A stretch of 64,000 nt of DNA, taken from contig KQ965738.1 in the NCBI GenBank assembly GCA_001574975.1, forward strand, positions 550,277 to 614,276, read 5' to 3'. Positions 10,533-22,749 of this stretch are shown here, in pieces. The translations under genes and the position numbers were made by a program. The stretch's first letter is position 1. Every line of letters starts with the position of its first letter. The DNA is from Gonapodya prolifera JEL478 (taxonomy: Eukaryota; Monoblepharomycota; Monoblepharidomycetes; Monoblepharidales; Gonapodyaceae). The notes under the pieces are model-generated. The model did not search any database and was not told the origin of the DNA. It saw nothing but the letters and a program-made list of their open reading frames with translations.

Positions 10533-13500
10533 ATGGTTGGGCATGCCGGTATCGCGCTATTCACCGATACAGTGGGAATATCGGTGTCCGAAATGAGCGA
10601 AGTGAATATAGAAAGCTTCGAGCCGAACCACCTCCTAGCCGTCGAGATCATCACGAATTCGGAAGAGATAAGACTCGCCTCAAAGTTTGTGGGCTCAGAT
10701 ACAGCGCAAGGCTCCCGGAGCAATGAAAGTCTTGGGAAACAGACATTGAAAATTTGTAGACTAGTGTCCAATTCCCACGTCATGAATGTGACAGTGCCTC
10801 ACACGAAACCCAACATTTCCACAGAAAAAACGCTCGACATGCTTCCGATAACCCCGCGCGGACTACGCAGCACGTCAAAGAGTTTAGGAGAAAGAGGTTT
10901 GGGTGAGTGCTCGACTGCGAGGGTGTGCCTTTGTCACTTCTGGATGACCTTTGGTTTGGGGTGATTCTCGTCCTTTCCCCTCTTCTTTGCTCTCCACTGA
11001 TCGCCTACGAAAGCTCTACCGTCCCCTCCACTCGGCCTAGCGGCTGGGGGTACCCTCTTTCCGACCAGTCCGCCAACCAGCGAGGGGGAGAACAGCTCAC
11101 CTGCAGCCCAACGACCGTACTCCATCCAGCTTGCCAATCACACTCCCCTTTTCTCTGGAACGGGTCCTCCTTTGAGCGAACAGGTGTCCTCGTCACCTCA
11201 ACCGCACCAATTTTTCCTGGGTACGACTTGGGACGGACACAACGTGCTGTATCAGCGCACGCAAAATGGTCAGCTGGCAGCAGTCTCTGAGGTTGCGGTT
11301 CTTACAGGACAACCCGTGGGTGGAGCGGAGGTCGGGCCCGGCGAAACAAGTGAGTACAACACCTGAAACGTGTTGGAGTTGGGAACCCAGGAATTTCTTC
11401 TGTTCGAGGACATAACTGTGATTCGGAAAGAGTCTTTCCCCTGGATATGGACGAAAATCGCGTTTTGGGCGTTGTTCGGGAACCATGCTGCGGTTGCACG
11501 TTCGCACGACGATAATTCGGGACAAAAAGTTGTTCTCGACTCCACCAGGCGAAAACAGCCGGTTTTCTTGATTATTGCTTTGGGGTCCATCAACTGTTAA
11601 AAAAAACCGATCGGTTCGCTCATTGTTGCTGAAACTTCTTGTATCATTTTGTTTAGTTGGTACCGTGTCACTTCCTCTTCCCCGCCCTGATGGTCTCTCT
11701 TCAGGATCAAGTACGAGTCCCACACCGTTCTTCGGCTACTCGGGTACCAGAGGCTTCTCAACATATCCCACAGTGGAGGTCCCCGCTGAGTACGCGAACA
11801 ACGCGAACAGTGGCTCCGGTGGATATCTGAGTCAATATGAGTCGTTTGGAACGCAGGGACTATCAGCGGATGCCCTTGCGGCAGTGGAGGTGAGTAACTC
11901 GACGCCAATGTCAGAGCTGGAAACGATGGCATCGAAATCTGCGCTCTGCGTTTACATAATGGTACCAAAAATCTCCCCGCTTGATGACGTACGACTTACG
12001 GATATTTCTTCAGTTTCTGTTATCGTCACCACCCTCTCCAGCGCCTGCCGCTCTACTGCTTGAGTCAAGCCACGAGAAATCTTCGGTACAGCAACTCACT
12101 TCTCCCGTTTCACTGCCATTTGGATCGCGGCCTTTTCCGACAAGCGACCTACACTCAAACGGGAGCTCGCATACCCCGCCCGCCGGCGCTATCCATTCCC
12201 CTTCTACACCTGCTCTCCAACTTTTCGACTTCAACTCAACCGTGTCTACGCCAGCCGTTCCGCATGAAAGACAACCTATCGGAGAGGAGGTCCATCACTT
12301 CAGTGACCTATCGTCAACACTCACAGAGGCAAGGCCAGCATCGACAAATATGCCTCCGTGGCAGAACCTTTGGCATGCGCCGTGGGAGCATGCACAGCAT
12401 GTCGGCGTGGCCCTACTTCAACGCGCGATCCCTTCACATCGCCCGGGGAGTGGAGGATGGGATCTGTTTGACGAACACATTGAATCATGGAGTCGACGGA
12501 ATGAATCTCGTCAAGTTGCTGAAGGGATAAGGCCTGCAATGGTTGAGGGACAGGATAATGGAGGTCGAGATATACCGTGAGTGACGGTAAACACGCGACG
12601 AATGACAAAGGTGTTTTTCTTCATCCTTGACGTTTCGCATTCAACTCTTCCAGCGTGTCTGTAGAGTTGTACCTCTCAGATCCAAACCAAGCCTCTGGCA
12701 TACATGTAGCGGCTCCTCTTGTGATACAAAAGAGCTACGGAAATGAGAAACGGTAAAAACCAACATTCACATTTCGCCGCTTATCCTAATCTTTACTCGT
12801 TTCTCAAGTTTCCTAGTTCCGGCACCAAAAATTCGGCTCTCTGGACCAACTTGGTCGCTCCTCCCTCTGCGTCGTTCCACCGATTCGGACAATGGTGAAT
12901 CCACGCCACTATCCTCTTTGGGCCTGGTCACGTGCACCGCTACACTTGTGTCTGCACTGGACAGAGCGCCATGTACTCAATCATCTATCATGGGACGAGG
13001 CTCCACCGAAGAATCCGAAGACTCCCACAAGTCTCGATCAACGGAAGGAAGTATTGGGACGTCGAGAGTCGCGCCGGAAGATTGGGAGCTTGTTGAGGTC
13101 AGCGAGAACGGCCAGCACGTGGAAGGTGTGGGGCTATTGAAAGGGCTGTGGTGGGGTGTCAACAGAGGCGATGGGGAGATTGTCGCTAGAGTAAAGGTGA
13201 GTCTATTTTGAAGACGCACATCTGCAATATAAAGCGTTGTGAGTTTAGGTGCTGCTTGCGACGGGACAAATGATCGGAGTTTTGGACTCGCCGGTCACCA
13301 GGGTGGTACGTTATTATCTCAATCATTGGCGAGAAACAGCTCTGACAGTTCACCAAAGATATCAAAAGCTTCAAGAAGCTCGCCTATCGACATGAAGAGT
13401 ACGTCTATTGTCGGCCTTGCCCCGTCGACGAACTATTAACATATTGTTTTCGCACGCAAACAGACGCAATTACACCGTCCTCTCAAGTCTCCCTTTTCAA

Positions 13501-14614
13501 CCGAACAAAGTCCCAATCCTCTTCGACTCGATACCTCTGCCTGGGAACGTCACTCGTGTCTCTACTAGCGGATGGAGATCGATGGGACCGCTGGCAGATC
13601 GCGCCGGCATCGTGGCTACCCACGTCACCATCTATGACCTTCGATGAAGGGAGCAAGGAAGATCCAAACCTCGTTGATGCTGAATTTGGAGAATACGTTT
13701 TCGAGCCACCAATTGGGAGCGAGGGGGATGTTATTGGGATAGACACTACAGTGGTACTCCGACACGTCGATACAGGGGTAACTACGGCGAGAATGATTGT
13801 GAGAAAGGTAGAAGGAAAGCATACGGTGACATTGGTGGGAAGCAAGTACAAGATCGAAGATAATGGTGCAGAGGAGAATAACTGGGAGGGCTCGGAGGGT
13901 CTAACAGACGAGCCATCCGATCAAGTCCCACGAAAGTCACGAAAGCGACCGCGCAAGTCCAAAGAGCATACCACTGGAACTCATTCGAAAGTTCCAACAG
14001 GAAAACCCGCCAAGATCCGAAAGTCGATGACAGATCGAGGGGAGTCTTCGCTGGCGGAATTACATAAAATTGCTTTCGAATGTGATTCCAGGCCTGGGTG
14101 GTTTTTAAGTAACACAGAAAGCGGCGTCCGCATGGTGGAGGGGAAGCAGCCGAACGACAATCCCCATTCTGTGGATATTGGTGAAGAAGCGACTTGGTTT
14201 GTTGCAGGAATAGGTGAGTGACGGTATGATTTTCACATGAGAACATTCACCAACACTGCTTTTGTCACAGCGGAAACTTCTTACAACTTTTTCATTCCAC
14301 CGAACTTGGACCGCTCCGTCATTCCGTCTCCGTTCGCCCCACGACCCCTACTTTTCCACAAGCTCGTCCTCGCAGGTCATCTTCTCAATGTTTATGGAGA
14401 GAGTTTTCGAGAGCATGGCAGCCTGCGAGTTTTCTTTGGTCGATGGGAATCAGACCTCGTGGAGGTTCGCAGTAACACACACTTGGTTACACGTCTTCCT
14501 TCTGGTGCTGCAAAAGTACGAGCAGCGAGAGAAGAGAACATTGTAGATGACTCGATGGAGGTCGTATTTGCAAGGAGTGATGGAGTTTTATTTCCAACCG
14601 GGTTTTCGGTTTGA
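10533..14614 (+). CDS. CSL-family (CBF1/Su(H)/LAG-1) transcription factor
   Basis: DNA-binding regulator of the family that is the Notch effector in animals and, as Cbf11/Cbf12, controls adhesion and lipid genes in fission yeast. Exons by frame: 10533-10902, 11014-11349, 11705-11889, 12014-12576, 12654-12752, 12809-13197, 13250-13306, 13359-13398, 13464-14213 and 14271-14614. The first roughly 480 residues are low-complexity Ser/Pro-rich. The Rel-like N domain then carries VIQKSYGNEKRFLVPAPK, close to the family AQKSYGNEKRFFCPPP. The beta-trefoil carries RVISKASRSSPIDMKNA and VSLFNRTKSQSSSTRYL, which align with animal KVISKPS...LKNA and VALFNRLRSQTVSTRYL. LIIRKV-like MIVRKVEGKHTV, LHKIAFECD and AETSYNFFIPP complete the trefoil and C-terminal Ig-like domain. 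A basic insert near 13930-14030 (PRKSRKRPRKSK) may be a nuclear signal. The start is the first ATG of exon 1 and is less certain than the rest. Confidence 0.92.
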
Positions 14615-14887
14615 GTACTCAACCTTAGCGAAACGAGACAGAGCTTTTTTCCCAAATAAGATTACGAATACCTTGTAAAAGAAAGAGGAGAACCAAAACT
14701 TTAGTTGCCAATATACAGCAGACAAACTACCATACAGGTCGCGTATATGCAAGTACCGCACCAAAGACTGCTGAGGAAGTGTTCTCAGTCTGTTCAGCTC
14801 ATCGCCACCAAGTGGTTGTTATTAAAGATTCCATCTACTCTCACAAAGACAACTATCCGATTCCATTACCTCGATAAACGGAGCGCT

Positions 14888-15974
14888 ATGGCGGTAGGAA
14901 TTACTCGTTCAATTGCCGTAAGGGACAACTGTTCATTTGACAACTTGCCCAGTCGTCGATCATTTTCCAAATCAAAAATGCTTTATTGGCTGCGATCTCA
15001 CTGTTTATGATGGCCCTTGCGATTCCTGGTTGGTGCGAATCGCGACTGTAAGGCCTGTCACAAGATGCTCTGAACTCTGGTCTTCCTCCAGTGGGGATCG
15101 TTCTTTACGTTGTCGGACACGGATATGATACACAGTACTACGTTGGAAGATTGGCCTCTAGTCTCATTCTGAAGTTGTTTGGCTGGAAAGTGAAAGTGGA
15201 AGGTGCCGAGCACCTGCGAACACCTGCTCCAGCTGTATTTTGCTCCAATCATCAGGTGAGAGACGTAACGGAGAACTCCTGTGTATGTTTTATATTCGAG
15301 TGATTGACATTCGAATACGAAAATGCGTTCCATCCAGGCAACCATCGACATGCTCATCCAAGCATATTTGCAACCGAAAAGAACTGTGGGGCTGGGAAAG
15401 AAGGACCTGCTATACATACCTCTTCTGAACGCGTATGTCTTTTTCACGAACATGTTTTTGATCGACCGAGGGAATCACGACCACGCAATGGCCACGATGG
15501 CGGTGAGTTCTGGCACATTACTAGCTATTGCCGGCGAGGTTGCCTACATAAGATTCGACCACCAGCGTGTTTCAAAAACAATGTCGGAGAAAAAACTTTC
15601 GGTGAGCCGATTAGTGGCTGTTTAGCGTTGACAGTTGGAAAAGTCAATGACAAACCTATCTTACATTTCACAAACAGCTTTACATTTATCCTGAGGGAAC
15701 GAGGTCAAACTCTTCAACGCCGTCCCTTCTTCCACTCAAGAAAGGTGCCTTTCGCGTGGCACTCGGCGGTGGTTACCCCATTGTGCCTGTCGTCGTGCAG
15801 AACTACAGCCATATTTACAGCGCGAAGGAAAAGCGATTAGAGCCTGGGACGATTTGCGTCAGAATTTTACCCCCCATTGAGACGAAAGGGCTTGAGCTCA
15901 AAGACATGGATGACCTTATTCAGCGGACGACCAACCTTATGCGAGAGGTACTGAGCGTCTTCCCCACTCCTTGA
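14888..15974 (+). CDS. 1-acyl-sn-glycerol-3-phosphate acyltransferase (Slc1/AGPAT type)
   Basis: Transfers an acyl chain from acyl-CoA to lysophosphatidic acid to make phosphatidic acid, in the ER or lipid-droplet membrane. The proposed first exon is six bases (ATGGCG, 14888-14893). Splicing to 14953 gives MASSIIFQIKNALLAAISLF, a membrane segment. The next donor, near 15025, is uncertain; the following exon begins near GIVLYVVGHGYD. Motif I is SNHQATID, the NHX4D catalytic box, interrupted by an intron after the Q. Motif III is YPEGTRS (EGTR). PLKKGAFRVALGGGYPIVPVVV is typical of the family. Introns fall at about 15255, 15504 and 15602. It ends at SVFPTP, 15974. Confidence 0.9.
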
Positions 15975-16196
15975 GCATTCATTTCTTACGTTGGTATCGT
16001 CTAGGCCCTCATCGAGATGTCTAAAAGAAACACTCACCTGAATGGAAAATCTGATTAAGCGTGAAATGACTTTTCCCTCGTCCTTTATTTTGTAAATAGC
16101 AATTGCAAGTACCTCTAGTAGTATGGTCATTCTATATGCGTGCTACGAAAAGCAAGAAGTAATATATGTCTAAGACTGATTGAGGGAACGAAAGTG

Positions 16197-17358
16197 TCAT
16201 TCTAAAGCCTTGTCCACGTTCCAAGATTGTGGGTGCCAAGGAGAGTTTCGCACAAGTTGCACGTCCCTCAAATCCGGGCTATCGTACAGCTCAGGAAGGT
16301 TCCCCGGGGTAGCGTCCAGCTGGAGAGTCTTGCCAATCCACTCCTTCATCAATCGCATCTCAATGTCATGTTGTGTCTCCGGACCCTCATCATTTGAGAG
16401 GTACATATCGATTTCATGCTCAGTGTTCAGCCGGTGAACAATTTCGTCCGGTTTTCCATGCATGAACACAAACTTGTCCATTGTTCGTTTATCGACAAAT
16501 TGCTTCCCCGCTGTGAGGAGGATCGAGAAGATGCTCGGCGGGTTGAGAACTATTAAGCGACCAAGTCGCTCCGGCATGTGATTGGAGAACGTGGTGGCAA
16601 ACGCGATTGCAAGTCGAGTTTGCATCGCTTCCTTGAAGCCAAAACCATTGAAGTCCACCACCCAAACCCACTGCCCACTTGAGCGAGGGTGAATCCAGCA
16701 TTTCTCCAGACAGTGCACAACGTGGTGCACTATTGGTGGGACGGTGGGGTTTGTACTGAGAACGGTGTTCCGTGAGTGAGGGTTCATAGCACATAGAAAA
16801 GAAGTCAACAATTACGCACGCTCGAGCTGGGCATCCGTAAATCACAGGCCGAGATTTTCGATCCCATCCGATTGGGATGAAGTTGTGAGATGTAGATTCG
16901 TCTTCGCACAGTTCGCACCTACATAAGGTGATATATAATTAGAATGAGCAAGGCCCTCGCATCTTTTTGGTGTACAAGATAACGAACTTGAAGTCTGAAG
17001 GCGTCTCGGGAATGAATCCGCAAGTCTCACGCCATTCGAGAGAGGCACGAAGCATTTTAAGACTTTCTTCAGAGGAAAAGTTTCTGGCGACCAAGTAGCG
17101 ATGAAGGGTGGAATCTGAAAGGAGCCATGCTGGGTCTCGAAGTCTCGGTACTGCCGTCTCAGTTGTTGCTGTCTCTGTGCTTGAATTCGGATCGCTGGGG
17201 GTGATGAGGGATTCTCTCCACTCCTTCAGGGTTTGATAAGCTTTCAGCTGGTCCGAATCAAAAGAGGCGACCGGAACTGGCCCGCTGTAGGCATATGCGT
17301 GCGCCATGGGTTGAAATTGTGGATTGATGGTGGGAGGACAAAGTCCGTCGAACCTCAT
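16197..17358 (-). CDS. Sec14-like CRAL-TRIO lipid-binding protein
   Basis: Phosphatidylinositol/phosphatidylcholine transfer-type protein. The N-terminal CRAL-TRIO helical part is seen in the exon at 17358-16980: LSDSTLHRYLVARNFSSEES, then MLRASLEWRETCGF. The lipid-binding core is seen at about 16700-16450: WVWVVDFNGFGFKEA, then NHMPERLGRLIVLNPPSIF and DKRTMDKFVFMHG. There are at least two introns, near 16980-16900 and 16800-16700. The C-terminus, to 16197, is acidic then basic and not conserved. The start could be 17358 (MRFDG) or the internal MAHAYAYSG at 17305. No transmembrane segment, so cytosolic or peripheral. Which Sec14 subfamily it belongs to cannot be told. Confidence 0.85.
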
Positions 17359-17989
17359 TTAGGGCGGCGGAGACGAACCCCCTCAAAAGGTTCTCATGTC
17401 GTGAGATGCACTTTTGGGTCTCACCCGAAAAATATTTGCGAATGCATTAATTAGAGTAATGGAAAGAGCTTAGATTATGTATTGCGTGGTGGGGTGAGCG
17501 AGACTTAACTCAATTTTTCAGGCCACAGAGAGAGAGAGAGCGTAGGAAATAGGATTGGGAGGAGAAGGGGTGGGGAGAAGGACCACACTTCAGCTTTCAA
17601 CTCCGCGAATTCTCAATTACTGCTTGCGGTGCGAACATGTACGTGCTTCTAACCCATACGAGCTTCAGTTGGCGAAAACTCTTTCCTTGCTTGCCCTGTC
17701 AAAAATTAACTCGCGTCCACCACGAGGGAGGTCTGGACTCACTTTTCGTCCCTCCCCCTCACAGTTACACTATATAACTTTACGGCACTGTATAGGTACA
17801 TAAACCGAACCACCTCTGTTTTTAATGAAAGTCAGAAGACCGGGGGGTAATTAAAAATTGATCGCACTATTATCTGTTTTCTTTGATTGATAGAGAGCTT
17901 GTGTGGTGCAAACGTTGCCGGGTGTGGGGGCCGGCCGGACCCTTGCAGCCGTACGGGGGTTCTTGGGTCAGACACGGACAGGGAAAGAC
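17359..17989. promoter_or_regulatory. Divergent promoter region between the Sec14-like gene and PDA1
   Basis: About 630 bp between divergent start codons. It holds a short AG-dinucleotide tract near 17525-17540 and AT-rich stretches. An in-frame upstream ATG at 17903 could lengthen the PDA1 protein, but the sequence it adds does not look like a mitochondrial presequence. No other gene seen. Confidence 0.45.
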
Positions 17990-19878
17990 ATGCTGCGATC
18001 CACTCTTCCAGCTGCCCCACGCCTTCTGGCACACGGGAGCGCGCTTCTGCAGGCTGCCGCTGCTGTCCCCGCGCGGGCTCAAGCTGTTGTGACCAGGCCG
18101 TTTCTCATTTCATCGAACACCATCACCCGCAATGTTTCCTCGTCTTCGGCGACTTTCGCATCTGTCGGCACAGAAGCTGGAGGCGCAAATGATGGAGAGA
18201 AGGCGAGTAGTTCAGTGGAAACAGGACCGTGGGGCTGGTTCTCGTCTCAACACCCACCTCGGCGGATATCTTTGCAACAATCGACAACCACTAAACGGAA
18301 AATTCTCGCGAAAGCGCCTTGTTAACATGAACTGCGCGAAAATGAATATCAATTTTGGGGGGATTTACTGCCCAACAGACGTTGCTCCACACATCAGGAA
18401 CATTAGCGGGAATCTTCCGCGACAGAAGAAATACAATTCCCCCTTTTAACATCTACTCTAATCTTAGGTGTACGAGTTTGAACTTGAACCAGCTACCTAC
18501 GAGTCTCACTTGGACTGCCCCACGCCTCCCCTGACAACCACAACCACGAGGTCCGAGGCCCTCGCCCTCTACCGCACCATGGTCACAATCCGTCGGATTG
18601 AGACCGCCGCCGATGCCCTCTACAAGGCACGTATGATCCGCGGGTTCTGCCACCTTTCCACAGGACAGGAGGCGATCGCAGTTGGTATGGATGTCGCAAC
18701 CACCAGGGAGGACGCCATTATCACCGCGTACCGATGCCACGGAATTGCCTACGTGCGGGGATGTACCCCAACGTCCATCATTGCGGAACTCATGGGCCGA
18801 GCGGACGGCGCTTCCTTGGGCAAAGGTGGGCCCCCAATCTCATCATCACATTCTCACCCGTCTCGACCCATCACGTCCTCTATCACAGGTGGCTCCATGC
18901 ACATGTACAACGTCCCACAGCATTTCTACGGGGGCAACGGCATTGTCGGTGCCCAAATTCCGATTGGAGCAGGTCTCGCCCTGGCCCAACAGTACAAGGG
19001 ACGGCCTTCCATGACATTCTCCATGTACGGCGATGGTGCAGCAAATCAAGGACAGGCTTTCGAGGCTTACAACATGTGAGCTTCGAGTGAAATATTGAAA
19101 CGATTTGATCGAATTGTGAAACACGGCTATTCGAACAGGGCTGCTCTCTGGAAATTGCCCATTGCTTTCGTTTGCGAAAATAACATGTATGGAATGGGTA
19201 CACGGTAAGTAACCGTTGTTTGAGGCAGACTGGAAGGCGCGGATTGGAACTCTCATGTCTCCTGTAGCCAAGACCGTGCTGCCAAGAACACTCATTTCTA
19301 CAAGCGCTGCGAATACATTCCCGGTATTCGTGTTAACGGAATGGACGTACTTGCTGTCCGAGATTCTTCCAAACTCGCGAGGGAGTGGTGTGTTTCTGGC
19401 CGCGGACCTCTGCTCATGGAGTTCGTAACTTACCGGTAAGTCTTTGTGAGACATGGAAAAAATGGAGAAAACCATTGTGATTTCACCTTCCCATCTATTT
19501 TAGGTATGGTGGTCACTCCATGTCGGACCCAGGAACAACGTACCGGTCGCGAGAAGAAATCAACTACATGCGCTCACACAATGACTGCATTACCGGTCTC
19601 AAAACCCGGCTTATCGACCACAGTATTGCAACCGAGGAGGAAATCAAGGAAATTGACAAGGAAGCCCGAAAGCTTGTCGATGAGGCTGTCGAAGAGGCCA
19701 AGAAGAGCCCAGAGCCACCGATCGAAAAACTTTTCCAGGACGTGTATGTATCATTTGGACAGAGCTGTCCTGCGATCACGGTTCCTGACAATGTTTTTGC
19801 AGGTACATCAAAGGCACCGAGGTTCCGAGCCTTCGCGGAGTTGACCCGCAAGATATTCACGTGTACCACACAGCCTGA
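17990..19878 (+). CDS. PDA1: Pyruvate dehydrogenase E1 component subunit alpha, mitochondrial
   Basis: Thiamine-diphosphate-dependent alpha subunit of the pyruvate dehydrogenase complex in the mitochondrial matrix; decarboxylates pyruvate to feed acetyl-CoA to the TCA cycle. From ATG 17990 the first exon encodes an Arg/Ala/Ser-rich presequence ([20 protein letters not shown]). The mature part begins near [14 protein letters not shown] after an intron ending near 18470. Family blocks: [42 protein letters not shown], then the ThDP motif [16 protein letters not shown]...CENN split by an intron at 19076-19138. The regulatory phosphorylation loop [18 protein letters not shown] is present, with the serines that PDH kinase targets in other eukaryotes. 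The last exon gives [20 protein letters not shown] and a stop at 19876-19878. Five to six introns, all GT-AG. Confidence 0.96.
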
Positions 19879-19962
19879 GAAGCTATAGCAAGCGATACAA
19901 TTATCTCAATGTGTCACCTAACTCAATACATTTGTGCATGCCGTAATGTTATGTCAAAAGTC

Positions 19963-22669
19963 TCAACGAGTTGGGGGAAACGTGGAAGTGGGAGTTGCTC
20001 CTCCATCACCGGTGTAATCTAAGCTCGTTTGAGCCCACGTAAGATTATTAAGCATTCCAAGAATGTTCCTCGTCATTCTTTTGGCCGTGCTGGCCATGGG
20101 GCCATGGGTCGCAACTTCGGGCGAAGTGTCCTCCAAATCTTCCAATATTGTGCTGTCATAACCACCCAAAACATCGGCAGCATTCGGTCCAAGTCGGTAC
20201 GATGCAGACGACGACTCTCCACCAGAATTTACCGGTTCTAAAAATGGAGGAATTGCAGGACGTGATGAGGTTGCAGTACGTTGAGCCATCGAGGCACTTC
20301 CTGGGTCAGGCAAAGAAGACCGTACTATCGGTGATTCTCGAATGCTGACTACAGGCCAAGGTGAATGAACGGTCGTTACACTGCCCAAACCGTTGCTGCC
20401 TGTTCCTCCGTCACCGAGGAGACCGTCAATGCTAGTATAAATGTCTTCCTCGGCCATTTCCGTCCCAAGATTTCTGGGAATCGCATCGCCACTTTCGTTT
20501 GAGAGTTCAATTTCATTGATAGCAAGGTCGTTCCCTTCGCTTTCATTTGGTGCAACACCATTTTCTCCCCCTCCTTCTTTTCCGTGGTTTGTTGGGGCCT
20601 CCTGCAGAGCGTCTGCCGGCACTGTTGCAGCCCTTTTTGCCGTAAGCTCTCGCAGTTGGCGCAGTCTCAACATCTCGGAGTACGCAGATGAATTCGCATT
20701 CGGGGAAATTGTTGCCGGTGAACCAGTAAACATTGTAGAACGGATCGTAGCTGCAGCCTGCCCTGTTGGTTTTGGGGCTTTTGCTCTGCGGTCGCTTTGA
20801 GCCTTGGTTCGGAAGGGTCGCACGAGAAGTGAAAACAGCAGACCAAGAGCAAGAAGGCCAACAAGGATAACTTGGATTCCCTGAATCGCCAAAATTGCCC
20901 AAACCACATATTCCCTTCGAGGGTCCTCCCTCGTCAAAACTCCGGGGAGAAAAGCAATCAACAGACAAGTGTTCAACAGTCTAGCAAAGTTGATAATCGA
21001 AGATGTGACGTTGCGGAGAGTTGATAAATTGGGCTGCGACACCAGGAAGAGGAAGAAATACAGAGCTTCCGTTGATGCAAGGCCCACTACCTGGAAAATT
21101 GGGGTGCTCTGCGCTGCTCCGATAAGAGCACCCTCGACAGCGTATAGCACCAACAGTACGATTGAAAACCAAATGCGATCTTCCTTGTACGTGCTTGAAA
21201 TAGGTCCTAGAGTAGCGACGTTCACCGGATTCGAGAACACCCGCGCTTTTGGGCGTATCACCCAATTCAGAAGATAAGCAAGGAGGACAATCGGTGACAC
21301 GACAAGTAAGAGGCAAGCGAAGAGTGCAATGACGAATGGCGCGGGTAAGGGGAGTTGAGTGTAGCGATAGAGCGAATAACCACATCCAAGTGAAATGGGA
21401 AGAACACCAAGGCGCCAAATACGAACAAAGTTGCCTGTATCACAAAAACAAACATTAAAGCGAAGAAGTAATTTTTGGATAAAGCACCTCACCAATCAAC
21501 GTCAAATAAAGAAACTGTCTTGTTTCCGCCCTTTTTTTGGAAGTGGAGGTGCAAAAGTAGCATTCCATGAAGCAGAGTCCAAATAATCCGAATATCAATG
21601 AGGCCGCTTGGATGATTGCGAAAAGGAGCAACAGGTACACCAGAATGGAATCAGCGCCGACTCCAGAAGATGAAATAGATTCTGCAATCACAAGACCACC
21701 AGAATTCTTCCCGATGACACCCGACGAATCTAATTGCAGAACAGTTTGCGATGCCCAGTTACTAAGTAACACTGCCCGTCGAAACCAGTTTCCCTCCTCG
21801 TCAATCACAAGGCCCAGGCTCCAGAGCATTTGCCGGGAAAGATTTTCGTAGAACAATGGATACTCAAGTCGCAGGAGACCTGATACTGCAAAAAATTGGA
21901 CCATATGAAGAGTGTCGCAGAATGTCAGAGATCGCATCGACCGAGGAAGAGACACTTCATCCAAAGAAGTAGCTGTTACCACCATACAGGTGAGCAAGTC
22001 CGCTCCACGGTGGACAAAGAGCAGCATGGCAATAAAGGCAACAAGCAACGGGAGACCTCCCGAGGTGATGCTCCACGTTATAGAATGAGTGCGTTCGGAT
22101 GATAAAAACATGGGCATCTTGACGCAGGATCCGTTTCCAGTTCCCTCAGTAGATTGGAAGGACACCCGAAATACACAATCGAAGAGCGGGGTCAACGGAA
22201 CTACGCTCGAAAGCGGGACGCTCTAAACGAAAATAGTCGGGTTCAAAGCTTATTTGCGCAACCCGTTTAATAGCAGCACTCACCAGCAAGAACGGACGCG
22301 TCTTACCTGCAGATGTACAATCGGAAACACTGCAGACATCAAACCATCGCCCTTCTGTAAACTCCAGCAAAGGACATGTCAGATTAAATGAAGCTACTTC
22401 CAGTGTGTTATTGTGGTAATAGCGTGTGGGGACATCCTCTTTGGCTCACCCATTCCCACAATCGGTCGATTCAGAGATCCGGAAATGTTTGCGATCGATC
22501 CACCGTTCATCACACCAACCACGAGCAGTGGAGAAGAAATAATCGTGGGATAGCTTTGAGTATCGCATCCCTCTACGGCGTAATCCGGAACGCGAAGCGA
22601 CCAGTCCGCCATCACCATCCCGCGAAGCAGAGCCGAGCCACCGAGCAAGCTCCACAGGAGTTTATACAT
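19963..22669 (-). CDS. TRP-like (Flc/Pkd2-type) fungal membrane protein
   Basis: Multi-pass membrane protein of the fungal TRP-like family (yeast Flc1-3 and S. pombe pkd2 kin), linked to ER heme/FAD transport and calcium. It starts with a signal peptide (MYKLLWSLLGGSALLRGMVMA) and an ecto-domain with paired cysteines (AVEGCDTQSYP; FDVCSVSDCTSAGK) like an ML-type domain. At least seven hydrophobic segments follow between about 22110 and 20850. SGLLRLEYPLFYENLSRQML corresponds to the conserved 'NYPSVY..F..NFAWS' block of the family. The C-terminal roughly 280 residues (20850-19963) are cytoplasmic, Ser/Thr/Gly-rich and disordered. Introns near 22390-22350, 22260-22190 and 21490-21435. It is tail-to-tail with PDA1, only about 85 bp apart. 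Confidence 0.8.
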
Positions 22670-22749
22670 CAGCGAATCTGGGATTTATCGATGCGACGGT
22701 CTCGTTTGTTGGTTGAAATTCATTCACGATTGTTACAATTTCGCCGAAT

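Noticed and set aside
11193-11723. 176-codon minus-strand open frame
   Set aside because: Antisense to CSL exons and introns; no recognisable motif.
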